Part shown: positions 38,707 through 49,680 of the stretch, in pieces
How positions within the stretch are numbered: position 1 is the first letter of the stretch
Layout of the letters: each line of letters begins with the position of its first letter
Position numbers and translations under genes: made by a program
Notes under the pieces: model-generated
The model's database searches: none
What the model saw: the letters and a program-made list of their open reading frames with translations, nothing else
What the model was told of the DNA's origin: nothing
Source of the DNA: Stutzerimonas degradans
GTDB taxonomy: Bacteria > Pseudomonadota > Gammaproteobacteria > Pseudomonadales > Pseudomonadaceae
Assembly: GCF_024448505.1 (NCBI RefSeq)
Contig: NZ_JAMOHV010000007.1
Coordinates: forward strand, 62,001-126,000
Length of the DNA: 64,000 nucleotides
Direction: 5' to 3'

Positions 38707-41700
38707 AGCGGATTTTCCATGGCGGCATCGGTACGCACACCGCGCCAGTTATTGAAGCGATGACGCAGGCGGTCCAGGTACAGGTAGACCACCGGCGTGG
38801 TGTAGAGGGTCAGGATCTGACTGAGCACCAAGCCGCCGATGATGGTCAGACCTAGCGGCTGGCGCATCTCCGCGCCTTCCGAGCCCCCCAGCAGCAGCGG
38901 CAATGCGCCGAGAATCGCCGCCAGCGTGGTCATCAGGATCGGCCGGAAGCGCAGCAAGCAGGCCTTGTGAATCGACTCGGCCGGCGGCAGGCGGTCGTTG
39001 CGCTCGAACTGCAGCGCGAGGTCGATCATCAGGATGGCGTTCTTCTTCACCACGCCGATCAGCAGGAACAATCCGAGCAGCGAGATCAGGCTGAATTCGT
39101 CGCCGGTGACGATGATCGCCAGCAGCGCGCCGACCCCGGCCGACGGCAGCGTCGAGAGAATCGTCAGCGGATGGATATAGCTCTCGTAAAGCACGCCGAG
39201 CACGATGTACACCAGCAGCAGCGCGCCGAGGATCATGAACGGCTGGCTTTCCTGAGCGGCCTTGAACACGTCGCCGGTGCCGCCCAGGCGACCCTGCACC
39301 GAACTCGGCAGGCCGATCGCGGCCACCGCACGTTCGATGGCGCGTGTGGCCTGGTCCAGACTGACGCCCGGAGCGAGGTCGAAGTCGATGTTCTCCGCGG
39401 CGAACTGTCCCTCGTGCGTGACGCGATCTTCCTCCAGGCTGCGCTCGTAGCGGGCGAAGGCGGACAGCGGCACGCGGCGACCATCTTCGGTGACCACGTG
39501 GATCTGCTCCAGCACCTCCGGGTGCTGCGCGTAGCTCGGATCGATTTCCATCACCACGCGGTACTGGTTGAGCGTCTCGTAGATGGTGGAAATCTGCCGC
39601 TGACTGAAGGCGTTGTTGAGCAGCGTGGTCACCGTGCTCATGTCGACGCCCAGCCGCTTGGCGGCGTCGCGATCGACCTGCAGGCTGATCTGCTGCGCGC
39701 CCTCGCCTTCGTTGGCATCGATGCTGGTCAGCTCGGGCAGCGCCATGAGCGCCTGGGTGACCTTCGGCAGCCAGGTGCGCAGGTCGGCCAGATCGCCCGC
39801 CAGCAACGAATAGGCATACGCCGAACTGCTCTGCCGACCGCCGCCGAATTGCAGGTCCTGGTCGGCCATGAGGAACAGCCGTCCACCCGGCACCTGCGGC
39901 TGATTCTTGCGGATGCGCTCGATCACCTGCTGCGCGGACAGCTCGCGTTCCTCCAATGGCTTGAGCCGCACGATCATGAACGCGTTGTTGATGCCGCCCT
40001 GCCCGCCGATGAAGCCGGCCACGCTCTCCACCGCCGGATCGGCGAGGATCGCCTTGCGGAATATCTCCATCTTCGGCTGCATGACCTGGAACGACAGACC
40101 GTCGTCGCCACGGATGAAGCCGGTCAGCTGGCCGGTGTCCTGCTGCGGCAGGAAGGTCTTGGGCACCTGCACGTAGAGCACCACGTTGAGTGCGATGGTT
40201 GCCAGCAGGCTCAACAGCGTGATGCGCCGATGCCGCAGCGCCCAGCTCAGCGAGCGGTCGTAGTAACCGAGCAGCCACTGGTGCGCGTCGTGGCTCCAGC
40301 GATGCAGGCGGCTGTCGCGCTCGGCTTGGTAGGGTTTGAGCCAACGCGCACAGAGCATCGGCGTCAGCGTCAGCGACACCAGCAGCGAAACCAGAATCGC
40401 CGCCGCCAGCGTCAGCGAGAACTCGCGGAACAGCCGCTCGACGATACCGCCCATGAACAGGATGGAGACGAACACCACCACCAGCGACAGGTTCATCGAC
40501 AGCAACGTGAAGCCCACCTCGCGGGTGCCGATGTAGGCCGCGCGCAGCGGCGGCACGCCATCGTCGATATGCCGGGCGATGTTCTCCAGCACCACGATGG
40601 CGTCGTCCACCACCAGCCCCGCCGCGAGGATCAGCGCCATTAACGACAGGGTATTGAGCGAAAAGCCGAACAGGTACATCACGGCGAACGTGCCAACCAG
40701 CGACACCGGCACCGCCAGCGCCGGAATCAGCGCGCTGCGCACATGGCCGAGAAACACGAACACCAGCACGATCACCAGCACCACGGCGATCAGCAGCGTG
40801 CGCTCGGCCTCGTGCAGGGTGGCGCGAATCACCGGCGAGCGGTCCATCGCCACATTCAGCTCGACGCTGCCCGGCAGGATCGCCTGCAACGCCGGCAGCT
40901 CGGCGCGAATACCGGCGATGGTCTCGATGATGTTGGCGCCGGCCTGGCGGTTGACGATCAGCAGCACCGCCTGCTCGTTGTTGAAGAACCCGCTGTTGTA
41001 GCGATCCTCCACCGCGTCCTCGACCTTGGCCACATCGCTCAGGCGCAGCGTCGCGCCATCCTGATAGCGCAGGATCAGCGGCATGTAGTCGGCGGCCGCG
41101 TGCAACTGGTCGTTGGCGCGCACCTGCCAGTGCCGCTCGGCGTCCTCGACCATGCCCTTGGGCCGGCGCACGTTGGCGTTGGCGATGGTGCTACGCACGT
41201 CGTCCAGCGAGACGCCGTACTGCTCCAGCTGCTGCGGCTGCAGCTCGACGCGCACGGCCGGCAGCGAGCTGCCGCCGACCTGCACTTCGCCGACGCCGGG
41301 CACCTGCGAGAGCTTCTGCGCAAGGATGGTCGAGCCGATGTCGTACAGCTGGCCCTTGTCGAGCACCTCGGAGGTCAGCGACAGCACCATGATCGGCGCC
41401 TGCGAAGGGTTGATCTTGCGGTAGGTCGGCATGCTGCGCATGCCGCTGGGCAGCAGGTTGCGTGCAGCATTGATCGCCGCCTGCACGTCGCGCGCGGCGC
41501 CGTTGATGTCGCGCTCCAGATCGAACTGGATGATGATCCGCGTCGAGCCCTGGCTGCTGCGGCTGCTCATCTGGCTGACGCCGGCGATGCTGCCCAGCGA
41601 GCGCTCCAGCGGAGTTGCCACGCTGGAGGCCATGATCTCCGGGCTGGCGCCGGGCAGGCTGGCCTGCACGGTGATCACCGGGAAATCCATGTTCGGCAAC

Positions 41701-41807
41701 GGCGAAACCGGCAGCAGGCCGAAACTCACCCCGCCCAGCAGCAGAATCGCCAGGCTGAGCAGCATGGTCGCCACCGGCCGGGCGATGAACGGCGCCGACA
41801 GGTTCAT
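38703..41807 (-). CDS. muxC: RND efflux inner-membrane pump, MuxC/MdtC type
   Basis: A 1034-residue proton-driven drug exporter with 12 membrane helices. It begins NLSAPFIARPVATMLLSLAILLLGGVSFGLLPVSPLP. TM4 carries the proton-relay pair DD in LVVDDAIVVLENIARHI. The large periplasmic loops carry TRIIIQFDLERDINGAARDVQAAIN and FLPQQDTGQLTGF. It is one of two different RND proteins in the operon, which in MdtABC and MuxABC assemble as a heteromultimer. The gap to the upstream muxB is 31 bp. Confidence 0.93.
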   Translation of the reverse strand: MNLSAPFIARPVATMLLSLAILLLGGVSFGLLPVSPLPNMDFPVITVQASLPGASPEIMASSVATPLERSLGSIAGVSQMSSRSSQGSTRIIIQFDLERDINGAARDVQAAINAARNLLPSGMRSMPTYRKINPSQAPIMVLSLTSEVLDKGQLYDIGSTILAQKLSQVPGVGEVQVGGSSLPAVRVELQPQQLEQYGVSLDDVRSTIANANVRRPKGMVEDAERHWQVRANDQLHAAADYMPLILRYQDGATLRLSDVAKVEDAVEDRYNSGFFNNEQAVLLIVNRQAGANIIETIAGIRAELPALQAILPGSVELNVAMDRSPVIRATLHEAERTLLIAVVLVIVLVFVFLGHVRSALIPALAVPVSLVGTFAVMYLFGFSLNTLSLMALILAAGLVVDDAIVVLENIARHIDDGVPPLRAAYIGTREVGFTLLSMNLSLVVVFVSILFMGGIVERLFREFSLTLAAAILVSLLVSLTLTPMLCARWLKPYQAERDSRLHRWSHDAHQWLLGYYDRSLSWALRHRRITLLSLLATIALNVVLYVQVPKTFLPQQDTGQLTGFIRGDDGLSFQVMQPKMEIFRKAILADPAVESVAGFIGGQGGINNAFMIVRLKPLEERELSAQQVIERIRKNQPQVPGGRLFLMADQDLQFGGGRQSSSAYAYSLLAGDLADLRTWLPKVTQALMALPELTSIDANEGEGAQQISLQVDRDAAKRLGVDMSTVTTLLNNAFSQRQISTIYETLNQYRVVMEIDPSYAQHPEVLEQIHVVTEDGRRVPLSAFARYERSLEEDRVTHEGQFAAENIDFDLAPGVSLDQATRAIERAVAAIGLPSSVQGRLGGTGDVFKAAQESQPFMILGALLLVYIVLGVLYESYIHPLTILSTLPSAGVGALLAIIVTGDEFSLISLLGLFLLIGVVKKNAILMIDLALQFERNDRLPPAESIHKACLLRFRPILMTTLAAILGALPLLLGGSEGAEMRQPLGLTIIGGLVLSQILTLYTTPVVYLYLDRLRHRFNNWRGVRTDAAMENPL

Positions 41808-41838
41808 CGCGCCGTGCCCACTGGCCTGCGACCGCCGT

Positions 41839-44800
41839 TCACGCCTGCGCCTCGCTCGGCACCGCGCCGCGACGGCCGAAGCGCTGGCTCAGGCGATCGA
41901 AGAACAGGTAGATCACCGGCGTGGTGAACAGCGTCAGTAGCTGGCTGAGCAGCAGGCCGCCGACCAGCACCAGACCCAGCGGCTGGCGCAGTTCGGCACC
42001 CGAGCCGGTGGCCAGCATCAGCGGAATGGCGCCAAACAGCGCGGCCAGGGTGGTCATCAGGATCGGCCGGAAACGCAGCAGCGCGGCGCGGTAGATCGCC
42101 TGCTCCGGCGTCATGCCCTGGTGGCGTTCGGCCTCCAGCGCGAAGTCGATCATCATGATCGCGTTCTTCTTGACGATGCCGATCAGCAGGATGATGCCGA
42201 TGATCGCGATCAGCCCCAGATCGTTACCGGTCAGCAGCAGTGCCAGCAGCGCGCCCACCGCCGCCGACGGCAGCGTGGAGAGGATGGTGATCGGGTGGAT
42301 GTAGCTCTCGTAGAGCACGCCGAGCACGATGTACATGGTCACCACCGCTGCCAGGATCAGCAGCAGCGTGCTCGACAGCGACGCGCGAAACGCCTCGGCG
42401 GCGCCCTGGAAATGGCTCTGGATGCCAGCCGGCAGGCCGATCTCCTGCTTCACCGTCTCGATCACCTCCACCGCCTCGCCCAGCGAAACGCCCGGCGCGA
42501 GGTTGAACGACAGCGTCACCGCCGGGAACTGGCCGATGTGATTGATCAGCAGCGGCGCGGAATGCTGCTCCAGCCGCGCCAGGCTCGACAGCCGCACTGG
42601 CGTGCCGCCCTCGCTCTGCACGAACAACTGCTCCAGCGCCTGCGGTCCCAGGCGGTTGCCGGCCTCGGCCTCGAGCACCACGCGGTACTGGCTGGACTGG
42701 GTGAAGATGGTGGAAATCTGCCGTTGACCGAAGGCGTCGTACAGCGCATTGGTGATCGCCGAAACCTCGATGCCCAGGCGCGCGGCGGCGTCGCGGTCGA
42801 TGTCCAGGTAGATCTGCAGGCCGTCGTGCTGCAGGTCGCTGGCCACATCGGTGAGTTCCGCCCGCGCGCGCAGGGCCTCGACCAGCCTGGGCGTCCACTC
42901 CTGCAGCAGCGCGCCATCCGGCGACTCCAGGCTGAACTGGAACTGCGTGCGGCTGACCCGGTCCTCGATGGAGAGGTCCTGCACCGGCTGCAGGTACAGC
43001 GCGATGCCCGGCAGCTTGGCCAGTTCCGGGCGCAGGCGTTCGATCACTTCGCTGGCGGTGACGTCGCGCTCGGCGTGCGGCTTGAGGTTGATCAGCAGGC
43101 GGCCGCTGTTGAGCGTGACGTTGTCGCCGTCCACACCGATGTAGGACGACAGGCTGGCAACCGCCGGATCGTCGAGGATCACCCGGCTCAGCGATTGCTG
43201 ACGCTCGCTCATGGCGCGGAAGGAGATCGACTGCGGCGCCTCGCTGATGCCCTGGATCACGCCGGTGTCCTGCACCGGGAAGAAGCCCTTGGGCACGGCG
43301 AGATAGAGCACCACCGTCAGGCCGAGGGTGGCCACCGCCACCAGCAGTGTCAGCGTCTGATGACCGAGCACCCAGGTCAGCCAGCGCGAATAGCCGCCGA
43401 TCAGCCGCTCGACCCAGTCCGGGCGCGCCGGATCATGGCTCACCGGCTTGAGCAGGCGCGCGCACATCATCGGCGTCAGCGTCAGCGACACCACCAGCGA
43501 GATCAGGATCGCCACCGCCAGGGTGATGGCGAACTCGCGGAACAGCCGGCCGACCACGTCCTGCATGAACAGCAGCGGAATCAGCACGGCGATCAGCGAG
43601 AAAGTCAGCGAAATCAAGGTGAAGCCGATCTGCTTGGCGCCCTTGAGCGCAGCATTCAGCGGCGTCTCGCCCTCCTCCAGATGCCGGGCGATGTTCTCCA
43701 GCATGACGATGGCGTCGTCGACCACGAAGCCGGTGGCGATGGTCAATGCCATCAGCGTCAGGTTATTCAGCGAGAAGCCGCACAGGTACATCACCGCGAA
43801 GGTACCAATCAGCGACAGCGGCACGGCGATCGAAGGGATGACGGTGGCCGAGAGCTTCTTGAGGAAGATGAAGGTCACCATCACCACCAGGATGGTGGCG
43901 AGGATCAACTCGTGCTGCACGTCGGTGACCGCAGCGCGGATGGTCTGGGTACGGTCGGTGAGAATGGTCACGTCGAGCCCAGCCGGCATGCTGGCGGTGA
44001 TTTCCGGCAGCAGCGCCTGGATACGCTCGACCACGTCGATGACGTTGGCGCCGGGCTGACGCTGGATGTTCAGCAGCACCGCCCGGTTTTCGTTGGCCCA
44101 GGCCGCCAGCCGCTCGTTCTCGGCGCCGGCAATGATGTCGGCGACATCCTTGAGCCGCAGCGCGGCGCCGTTTTCATAGGCAAGGATCAGCTCGGCATAT
44201 TCCTCGGGCGTCTTCAGCTGATCGTTGGCGTCGAGCATGGAGACCCGCGTCGGACCGTCGAAGTTACCCTTGGGCTGGTTGACGTTGGCGTTGCCGATCA
44301 GCTCGCGCACGTCGGCCAGCGACAGGCCATAGGCGGCCAGCGCCTCGGGATTGGTGCGGATGCGCACCGCCGGCCGCTGCCCGCCGGCGATGCTGACCAT
44401 ACCGACGCCGCTGATCTGCGCCAGCTTCTGCGCCATGCGCGTGTCGACCAGATCATGCAGTTGCGGCAGCGGCAGCGTCGCCGAGGTCACCGCCAGGGTG
44501 ATCACCGGTGTATCGGCCGGATTGACCTTGTTGTACACCGGCGGCGCCGGCAGGTCGCTCGGCAGCAGGTTGTCTGCCGCGTTGATCGCCGCCTGCACCT
44601 CCTGCTCAGCGACATCCAGCTCCACGTCAAGCGAGAAGCGCAGGGTGATCACCGAGGCGCCGCCTGAGCTGCTCGAGGACATCTGCGTCAGCCCCGGCAT
44701 CTGCCCGAACTGGCGCTCAAGCGGTGCAGTCACAGCGCTGGTCATCACCTCCGGACTGGCACCGGGATACAGCGTCAGCACGCGGATGGTCGGATAGTCG

Positions 44801-44919
44801 ACCTGCGGCAGCGCCGCGACCGGCAACAGCTTGTAGGCGATCAGACCGGCCAGCAGGATGGCGACCATCGTCAGGGTGGTCGCTACCGGCCGCAGGATGA
44901 ACAGCCGCGAGATGTTCAT
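41839..44919 (-). CDS. muxB: RND efflux inner-membrane pump, MuxB/MdtB type
   Basis: A 1026-residue RND protein with the same architecture as its downstream neighbour: [45 protein letters not shown] at the N-terminus (read in two parts here, residues 1-20 and on), TM4 [18 protein letters not shown] with the proton-relay Asp pair, and [21 protein letters not shown] in the loop. In the P. aeruginosa pump both MuxB and MuxC are required. The start overlaps the stop of muxA by 4 bases. Confidence 0.93.
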   Translation of the reverse strand: MNISRLFILRPVATTLTMVAILLAGLIAYKLLPVAALPQVDYPTIRVLTLYPGASPEVMTSAVTAPLERQFGQMPGLTQMSSSSSGGASVITLRFSLDVELDVAEQEVQAAINAADNLLPSDLPAPPVYNKVNPADTPVITLAVTSATLPLPQLHDLVDTRMAQKLAQISGVGMVSIAGGQRPAVRIRTNPEALAAYGLSLADVRELIGNANVNQPKGNFDGPTRVSMLDANDQLKTPEEYAELILAYENGAALRLKDVADIIAGAENERLAAWANENRAVLLNIQRQPGANVIDVVERIQALLPEITASMPAGLDVTILTDRTQTIRAAVTDVQHELILATILVVMVTFIFLKKLSATVIPSIAVPLSLIGTFAVMYLCGFSLNNLTLMALTIATGFVVDDAIVMLENIARHLEEGETPLNAALKGAKQIGFTLISLTFSLIAVLIPLLFMQDVVGRLFREFAITLAVAILISLVVSLTLTPMMCARLLKPVSHDPARPDWVERLIGGYSRWLTWVLGHQTLTLLVAVATLGLTVVLYLAVPKGFFPVQDTGVIQGISEAPQSISFRAMSERQQSLSRVILDDPAVASLSSYIGVDGDNVTLNSGRLLINLKPHAERDVTASEVIERLRPELAKLPGIALYLQPVQDLSIEDRVSRTQFQFSLESPDGALLQEWTPRLVEALRARAELTDVASDLQHDGLQIYLDIDRDAAARLGIEVSAITNALYDAFGQRQISTIFTQSSQYRVVLEAEAGNRLGPQALEQLFVQSEGGTPVRLSSLARLEQHSAPLLINHIGQFPAVTLSFNLAPGVSLGEAVEVIETVKQEIGLPAGIQSHFQGAAEAFRASLSSTLLLILAAVVTMYIVLGVLYESYIHPITILSTLPSAAVGALLALLLTGNDLGLIAIIGIILLIGIVKKNAIMMIDFALEAERHQGMTPEQAIYRAALLRFRPILMTTLAALFGAIPLMLATGSGAELRQPLGLVLVGGLLLSQLLTLFTTPVIYLFFDRLSQRFGRRGAVPSEAQA

Positions 44920-46157
44920 TGCGCCGGACGCTCCCCGGCGCTCTCACCGCCCACCTTGGGTTGCTGCGCCGCCTCTTCGGCCATCGTCGCGCGATCGACG
45001 ACTTCCACTTCGCTGCCGTCGCGCAGGCGATCGGTGCCTTCCATGACAATGCGCTCACCGGCCGTCAGGCCCTTGGCGATCACCGTGGTCTCGCCGTTGC
45101 TCGGGCCGACCTCGACGCTACGCAGCTGCACCTTGCTGTCCTCGCCAACGACGTAGGCGAAGTTGCCCCGCGAGCCGAACTGCAGCGCCGCCGAGGGAAT
45201 CAGCGTGGCGTCCTCGAGGGTTTCCACCCGCAGGCGCACGTTGACGAACTGATTGGGGATGAGCATTTCGGTTTCGTTGTCGAACCGCGCCTTGAGCTTC
45301 AGCGTACCGGTGGTCACATCGATCTGGTTGTCGACGCTCTCCAGCACGCCCTCGCCCAACAGCAGTCGCTCACCACGATCCCACGCCTGCACCTTCAGCT
45401 CGGCGCCCTGACGAAAACGCGTCAGCACCGGCAGCAGATCGCCCTCCGGCAAGGTGAAGGTGACCGCCATCGGCTGGCTCTGGGTGATCACCACCAGCGG
45501 TGTGGTGTCGCTGGCCGAGACCAGGTTGCCGATGTCCAGCTGGCGCAGGCCGAGGCGGCCGTCGATCGGTGCGCGGATCTGGGTGAATTCCAGGTTGAGC
45601 TTGGCTTCGTTGACCGCCGCCTGATTGGCCGCCAGCGTGCCTTGGTACTGGTTCACCAGCGCCTGCTGGGTATCGAGCGTCTGCTTGGCAATGCTGTCGT
45701 CGGCGTATAGCCCGCGGTAGCGCTCCAGATCGACCTGGGCGTTCTGCAGCAGAGCGCGATTCTGCTGCAGCGTGCCCTCGGCCTGCTGTAATGCGACCTT
45801 GTATGGCCGTGGATCGATCACCGCCAGCAGCTCACCGGCCTTGACCCGTTGCCCCTCCTCGAAGCGCACCTCGACCAGTTCGCCGCCGACGCGGCTGCGC
45901 ACGTTCACCGTATTCAGCGGCGTCACCGTGCCGAGCGACTTGTAGAACACCTCGAACTCGCCCTGCTTCACCGCCGTCACGCGTACCGGCACCGGCCCGC
46001 TGAACGCGCCGAAGCCCGGTCGACCGCCCGGTTGCGGCGACTTCGCCGAAGGGCTCGGCCATAACCACCAGGCAAGCAAGGCGATGGCCAGCACGGCAAG
46101 ACCGATGATCAGCCAGCGACGACGGGTAGCAGCAGGAGACGAATGCGCGACGGACAT
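44916..46157 (-). CDS. muxA: RND efflux membrane-fusion protein (MuxA/MdtA-like)
   Basis: A 413-residue periplasmic adaptor that joins the RND pumps to the outer-membrane channel. An N-terminal membrane anchor ([19 protein letters not shown]) is followed by a lipoyl half-motif ([33 protein letters not shown]), a helical hairpin rich in Gln/Ala, the second lipoyl half ([22 protein letters not shown]) and a beta-barrel domain. It is the first gene of the operon. The start [15 protein letters not shown] is preferred over an in-frame codon 19 residues earlier. Confidence 0.93.
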   Translation of the reverse strand: MSVAHSSPAATRRRWLIIGLAVLAIALLAWWLWPSPSAKSPQPGGRPGFGAFSGPVPVRVTAVKQGEFEVFYKSLGTVTPLNTVNVRSRVGGELVEVRFEEGQRVKAGELLAVIDPRPYKVALQQAEGTLQQNRALLQNAQVDLERYRGLYADDSIAKQTLDTQQALVNQYQGTLAANQAAVNEAKLNLEFTQIRAPIDGRLGLRQLDIGNLVSASDTTPLVVITQSQPMAVTFTLPEGDLLPVLTRFRQGAELKVQAWDRGERLLLGEGVLESVDNQIDVTTGTLKLKARFDNETEMLIPNQFVNVRLRVETLEDATLIPSAALQFGSRGNFAYVVGEDSKVQLRSVEVGPSNGETTVIAKGLTAGERIVMEGTDRLRDGSEVEVVDRATMAEEAAQQPKVGGESAGERPAQ

Positions 46158-46430
46158 GAACTGGGTTCGCTCGGGAAGGAGCGTGAACCTTAAGCAGTCG
46201 CGCCCGCCTCGCAAAGGGGCTTTACGGCATTTTTACGTATCGACGCTTGTCCACCCGCGCGCGAACGGCCGGAACCATGCCGCGCCGGCCCAGTCTATGT
46301 AAGCGTTCGACCAGGGGCCAGCATCTCGCCAGCCCTGGCAGACGGAACTGTCCCAGGCTCGCCACCCAACCGAACGGCGGCGCGCCGTATTACCGGAGTA
46401 CCGCAGGCTGGCCTGCTACAGGATCAAGGA

Positions 46431-47897
46431 ATGAATGCATCACTGGTCATCCTGGCGTTGACCGTCGCCAGTTTTCTGCTCGGTTTCCTGCGCGATCTGT
46501 TCATCGCCCGCGCCTTCGGCCTGAGCTGGGAAGCCGACCTGATCTTCGTCGCGCTGATCCTGCCGCTGTTCTTCGAGAACTTCCTCGGTCTCGCCCTGCG
46601 CGACACCATGATTCCCTACCTGCAAAAGCTGCGCAGCCAGTCGGAGACGCTGTTCGAGTCGGTCAGTCGCTGGCTGTACTGGCGCGTAATGCTGATGGGC
46701 GTGGCGGCCAGCGCCCTGGTGATCGTCGCCAGCTACTGGATTCTCACCCTGCTGGCACCGGGCTGGAGCGCTGAGCAGGTGGCGACAGGGCAGGTCGTGT
46801 TCTGCGTCGGCGCGCTGCTAATCGCCGTGCAGGCGACGCTGTACTGCCAGGGCGCACTGCTCAACATGGATAGCGTATTCATCCTGCCGATGACGCGCAC
46901 CGTGCTGCTCAACGCGGGAGCGATCATCGGCATTCTGCTGTTCGAGCCGACCGGCATGGTGATTTTCATCGGCATGCTGCTGCCGCAGTTCGGCCTGATC
47001 GTCGCCCAGCACCGGCGCCTGGCCTATCTGCGCGGCGAACGGCACCCTGTGGCCGAAGGACACGGCAGCGCCTTCGGCCTGGCCTTCGCGCCGGTATTGC
47101 TGGCCGCCGGCGCGCAGCAGGCGTGCATCCTCGCCGAACGGATGTTCGCCTCGTTCCTCGATGAGGGCAGCATCACCATGCTCTCGTTCGCCTTCCGCAT
47201 CGTCACCATTCCGCTGACGCTGTACGCGATGTCAGTGCTCTCCGTGCTGTTCCCGCAATTCTCGGCGAGCTGGAACGATAACGACCACGGCGCCCACGCC
47301 GCGGTGATTCGCAAGGGGCTGCTAGCCACGCTGCTGTTCCTGGTGCCGGCGGCTGTGGTGCTCTGCTCGTTTCCGGACACCGTGGTCGCCGTGCTGCTCG
47401 AGCGCGGCCAGTTCGGCGCGGCGCAGACCAGCGCCACCGCCTCGCTGGTGATCATCTATGCGTTCGGCCTGCCGGCGATGGGGCTCGCCCTGCTCTGGGG
47501 CCGCGCCCTGCTCGCCCAGCATCAGGCCCGGCTGTTCCTGGTGCTCACGCTGATCAGCTCGGCGCTGACCATCGGTCTCGATGCAGCGCTGTATCGCCCC
47601 TACGGCGCCGAAGGCCTGGCCATTGCCTTCTCCAGCGGCGCGACGTTGCAGGCGCTGTTCATGGGCATGTACGTCTATCGCGCGTCGCCCAAGGGTCTGG
47701 GCATCGCGCTGCTGCTGCGCTGGGCGGCCACCGCCGCGGCGCTGGCGGTGGCGTTGCACTGGCTGCCCGAGCCGCAGGGCTTCCTCGAACTGTGCCTGTA
47801 CATCGCATTGGTGCTGGCGGGCTTCGCCTTCGGCGTGGTGCTGCTGGGCGAGCGTGACCTGTTCCGCCGCAGCTACTGGTCGATGCGCCGCGCCTGA
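46431..47897 (+). CDS. MurJ/MviN-family flippase paralogue
   Basis: A 488-residue MOP-superfamily protein with about 13-14 membrane helices. The opening SFLLGFLRDLFIARAFGLSWEADLIFVALILPLFFENFLG is the MurJ/MviN signature, with the central-cavity Arg and Asp. Canonical MurJ (lipid II flippase) is about 510 residues and usually lies near ribF/ileS. This copy is alone between an efflux operon and alcohol-oxidation genes. It may be a second flippase for another polyprenyl-linked sugar (PslK-like) rather than the essential MurJ. AGGA lies 7 bases upstream of the ATG. Confidence 0.82.
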   Translation: MNASLVILALTVASFLLGFLRDLFIARAFGLSWEADLIFVALILPLFFENFLGLALRDTMIPYLQKLRSQSETLFESVSRWLYWRVMLMGVAASALVIVASYWILTLLAPGWSAEQVATGQVVFCVGALLIAVQATLYCQGALLNMDSVFILPMTRTVLLNAGAIIGILLFEPTGMVIFIGMLLPQFGLIVAQHRRLAYLRGERHPVAEGHGSAFGLAFAPVLLAAGAQQACILAERMFASFLDEGSITMLSFAFRIVTIPLTLYAMSVLSVLFPQFSASWNDNDHGAHAAVIRKGLLATLLFLVPAAVVLCSFPDTVVAVLLERGQFGAAQTSATASLVIIYAFGLPAMGLALLWGRALLAQHQARLFLVLTLISSALTIGLDAALYRPYGAEGLAIAFSSGATLQALFMGMYVYRASPKGLGIALLLRWAATAAALAVALHWLPEPQGFLELCLYIALVLAGFAFGVVLLGERDLFRRSYWSMRRA

Positions 47898-47909
47898 TCT
47901 GCGCTTCGG

Positions 47910-48842
47910 CTATTGCTGGTCGACGCGCTGCAGCTGCTGCGCCTCGTATTTCGGATAGAGATGGGTGACGCTGCGGATCAGCTCGAAGCGCGTCAGGCTG
48001 ATGCCGGAGAAGCGCTCGGGAATCGGACTGTCGATCACCTCGTTCATGTCCGCACCGCTGGCCGCAGCGTCGCGCAGCAGACCGTCGAGCCAGCCGAGGT
48101 AATCGCGCATTTGCACGAAAGGCGCAGCGTCACTGGCGACCGGCCCATGACCGGGCACCAGCAGCTTCCACGGCTGGGCCTGCAACTCGTCGAGATCGGC
48201 CAGCCAGATGTCCAGCCCCGGGCTGTTGGGCGTGGTCAGCGCGCGCTGGTAGAACAGGATGTCGCTGGCGAACAGCACACCACTGTTCTCATCGAGTACC
48301 GCCAGATCGGCGCCGGTATGCCCGCGCAGGGCGAGCAGGCGCAGCCTGTGGCCGCCGATTTCCAGCGTGCCGGGCTGCAGCGTCTCGTTCGGCAACACCA
48401 CTTCGGTGCCACGCATCCAGTCGCCCACCAGCCGGTACATGTTTTCCGCCATCGCGTCGCCCTGCTCGCGCAGCAGCTCGGTGGTGCCGGCCAGCGCGGC
48501 GATGGGCACATCGGCGAACGCCTGATTGCCGAGCACATGGTCAGGATGATGATGGGTGAGCAGCAGCTTGATCACCGGACGGTCGGTGACGCCCGCGATG
48601 GCTTCGCGCATGGCCTCGCCGTAGCGTTTCGACGGCCCGCTGTCGATCACCACCACACCCGCCTCGGTGACGATGAAGCCAGTGTTGACGATGTTGCCGC
48701 CGTTGCGCTGCTCGAAGTTGTCGGTCGAGCCTTCGAGCAGCCAGACATTCTCGGCAATCTGTTTGGGCTGCAGGTCGTAGCGCAGCTCGGCCTGCGCCGG
48801 CAGCGCCAGGCAGCAGGCAAGGATCAGGGTGAAAAGGCGCAT
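47910..48842 (-). CDS. Exported metallo-beta-lactamase-fold hydrolase of the quinoprotein relay set
   Basis: A 310-residue protein with a signal peptide (MRLFTLILACCLALPAQA). The zinc motif is THHHPDHVLGN; further ligands lie in LRGHTGADLAVLDENSGVLFASDILF and LLVPGHGPV. It matches the SoxH-related group annotated as quinoprotein relay system zinc metallohydrolase, found with PQQ dehydrogenases, SoxYZ-like carriers and cytochrome c550. The enzymatic substrate is unknown; Sox homology suggests cleavage of a thioester or similar bond on the carrier. It is last in a likely four-gene operon starting at pedF and is convergent with the flippase gene. Confidence 0.82.
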   Translation of the reverse strand: MRLFTLILACCLALPAQAELRYDLQPKQIAENVWLLEGSTDNFEQRNGGNIVNTGFIVTEAGVVVIDSGPSKRYGEAMREAIAGVTDRPVIKLLLTHHHPDHVLGNQAFADVPIAALAGTTELLREQGDAMAENMYRLVGDWMRGTEVVLPNETLQPGTLEIGGHRLRLLALRGHTGADLAVLDENSGVLFASDILFYQRALTTPNSPGLDIWLADLDELQAQPWKLLVPGHGPVASDAAPFVQMRDYLGWLDGLLRDAAASGADMNEVIDSPIPERFSGISLTRFELIRSVTHLYPKYEAQQLQRVDQQ

Positions 48843-48884
48843 GACGTCTCCTTGGCTGGGTGAACGAACGCAGGCGCGGTAGCG

Positions 48885-49634
48885 CTACAGCGCCGCCTCG
48901 AACTCATTGCCGTTGTTGTCGCGCAGCCACAGGCGGGTTTCCTCCTGGCCCTCGACTTCCAGGCTCAGGCTGGGGTTCTCGCCGACTGCAGGAAACAGCT
49001 CCAGCGTCGCCAGCACCTCGCCATCGACGGTGCGCAGTTCGGCCTGGTTGACGAAGAACTCCGGAATGCCGCCCACCAGGCCATTGTCCATCGGGTGCGA
49101 GACCTGCATGCGCAGCCGGCTGAATTCCCCGCGGGCGAAGCGTGCGCCGTGGACCTGGCCGAGACGGTCTTCCCAGCCCGGCTGGGCCCGTACCACGCTG
49201 GGCGCCGTGCAGCCGCCACCGGCCGCATCGACCTTGGCGCCACCGACATGCCAGACACCGTCGCGCGTAAGTACCGCCGCGCGGATCGGCGTGGCCTGCT
49301 CGACGCGAATGCGGATGGCCACCAGCGACTCGACCCGCTCGCCGGGCGTGAAGGTAAAAATGCGCGGAATCGGATTGAGATCGGCCCAGGCCTCGATACG
49401 CACCACCTGGTCGCCGAGGGCGCGGGCATCGATATGCACCGGCACCTGCCGGGCATCCTCGGCGAACGGCGGGACCTGCACCTGCACGCGCTCGTCGAAC
49501 ACGTAGGGCTCGCCGTTGAGCAGGTTGCGGTGATGGTGTTCCCACATCACCGATTGCAGCGGATCGGGTTCGCCAGCCAGCAGGCCGCCGGCCTGGGCGA
49601 ACGTCAGAAGCAACAGCAGAACGCGCATGCTCAT
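48885..49634 (-). CDS. Quinoprotein dehydrogenase-associated SoxYZ-like carrier
   Basis: A 249-residue exported protein (signal peptide MSMRVLLLLLTFAQAGGLLAG). The first half is SoxY-like and ends with the carrier arm AAGGGCTAP holding a single Cys; the second half is SoxZ-like (RLRMQVSHPMDNGLV, IPEFFVNQAELRTVDGEVLATLELFPAVGENPSLSLEVEG). In sulfur oxidation, SoxY carries substrates on that Cys and SoxZ is a separate chain; here both are fused. The covalently bound cargo in alcohol oxidation is unknown. It lies between the metallohydrolase and the binding-protein gene. Confidence 0.85.
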   Translation of the reverse strand: MSMRVLLLLLTFAQAGGLLAGEPDPLQSVMWEHHHRNLLNGEPYVFDERVQVQVPPFAEDARQVPVHIDARALGDQVVRIEAWADLNPIPRIFTFTPGERVESLVAIRIRVEQATPIRAAVLTRDGVWHVGGAKVDAAGGGCTAPSVVRAQPGWEDRLGQVHGARFARGEFSRLRMQVSHPMDNGLVGGIPEFFVNQAELRTVDGEVLATLELFPAVGENPSLSLEVEGQEETRLWLRDNNGNEFEAAL

Positions 49635-49680
49635 CTCGAACTCCTCGGGCGTGGCCCGGCGGCCCGCTGAAAGGATGGCG

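Noticed and set aside
42121-44667. An 848-codon plus-strand reading opposite muxB
   Set aside because: Rich in His, Gln, Arg and Asp, as expected from the antisense of a hydrophobic GC-rich gene. muxB on the minus strand is unambiguous.
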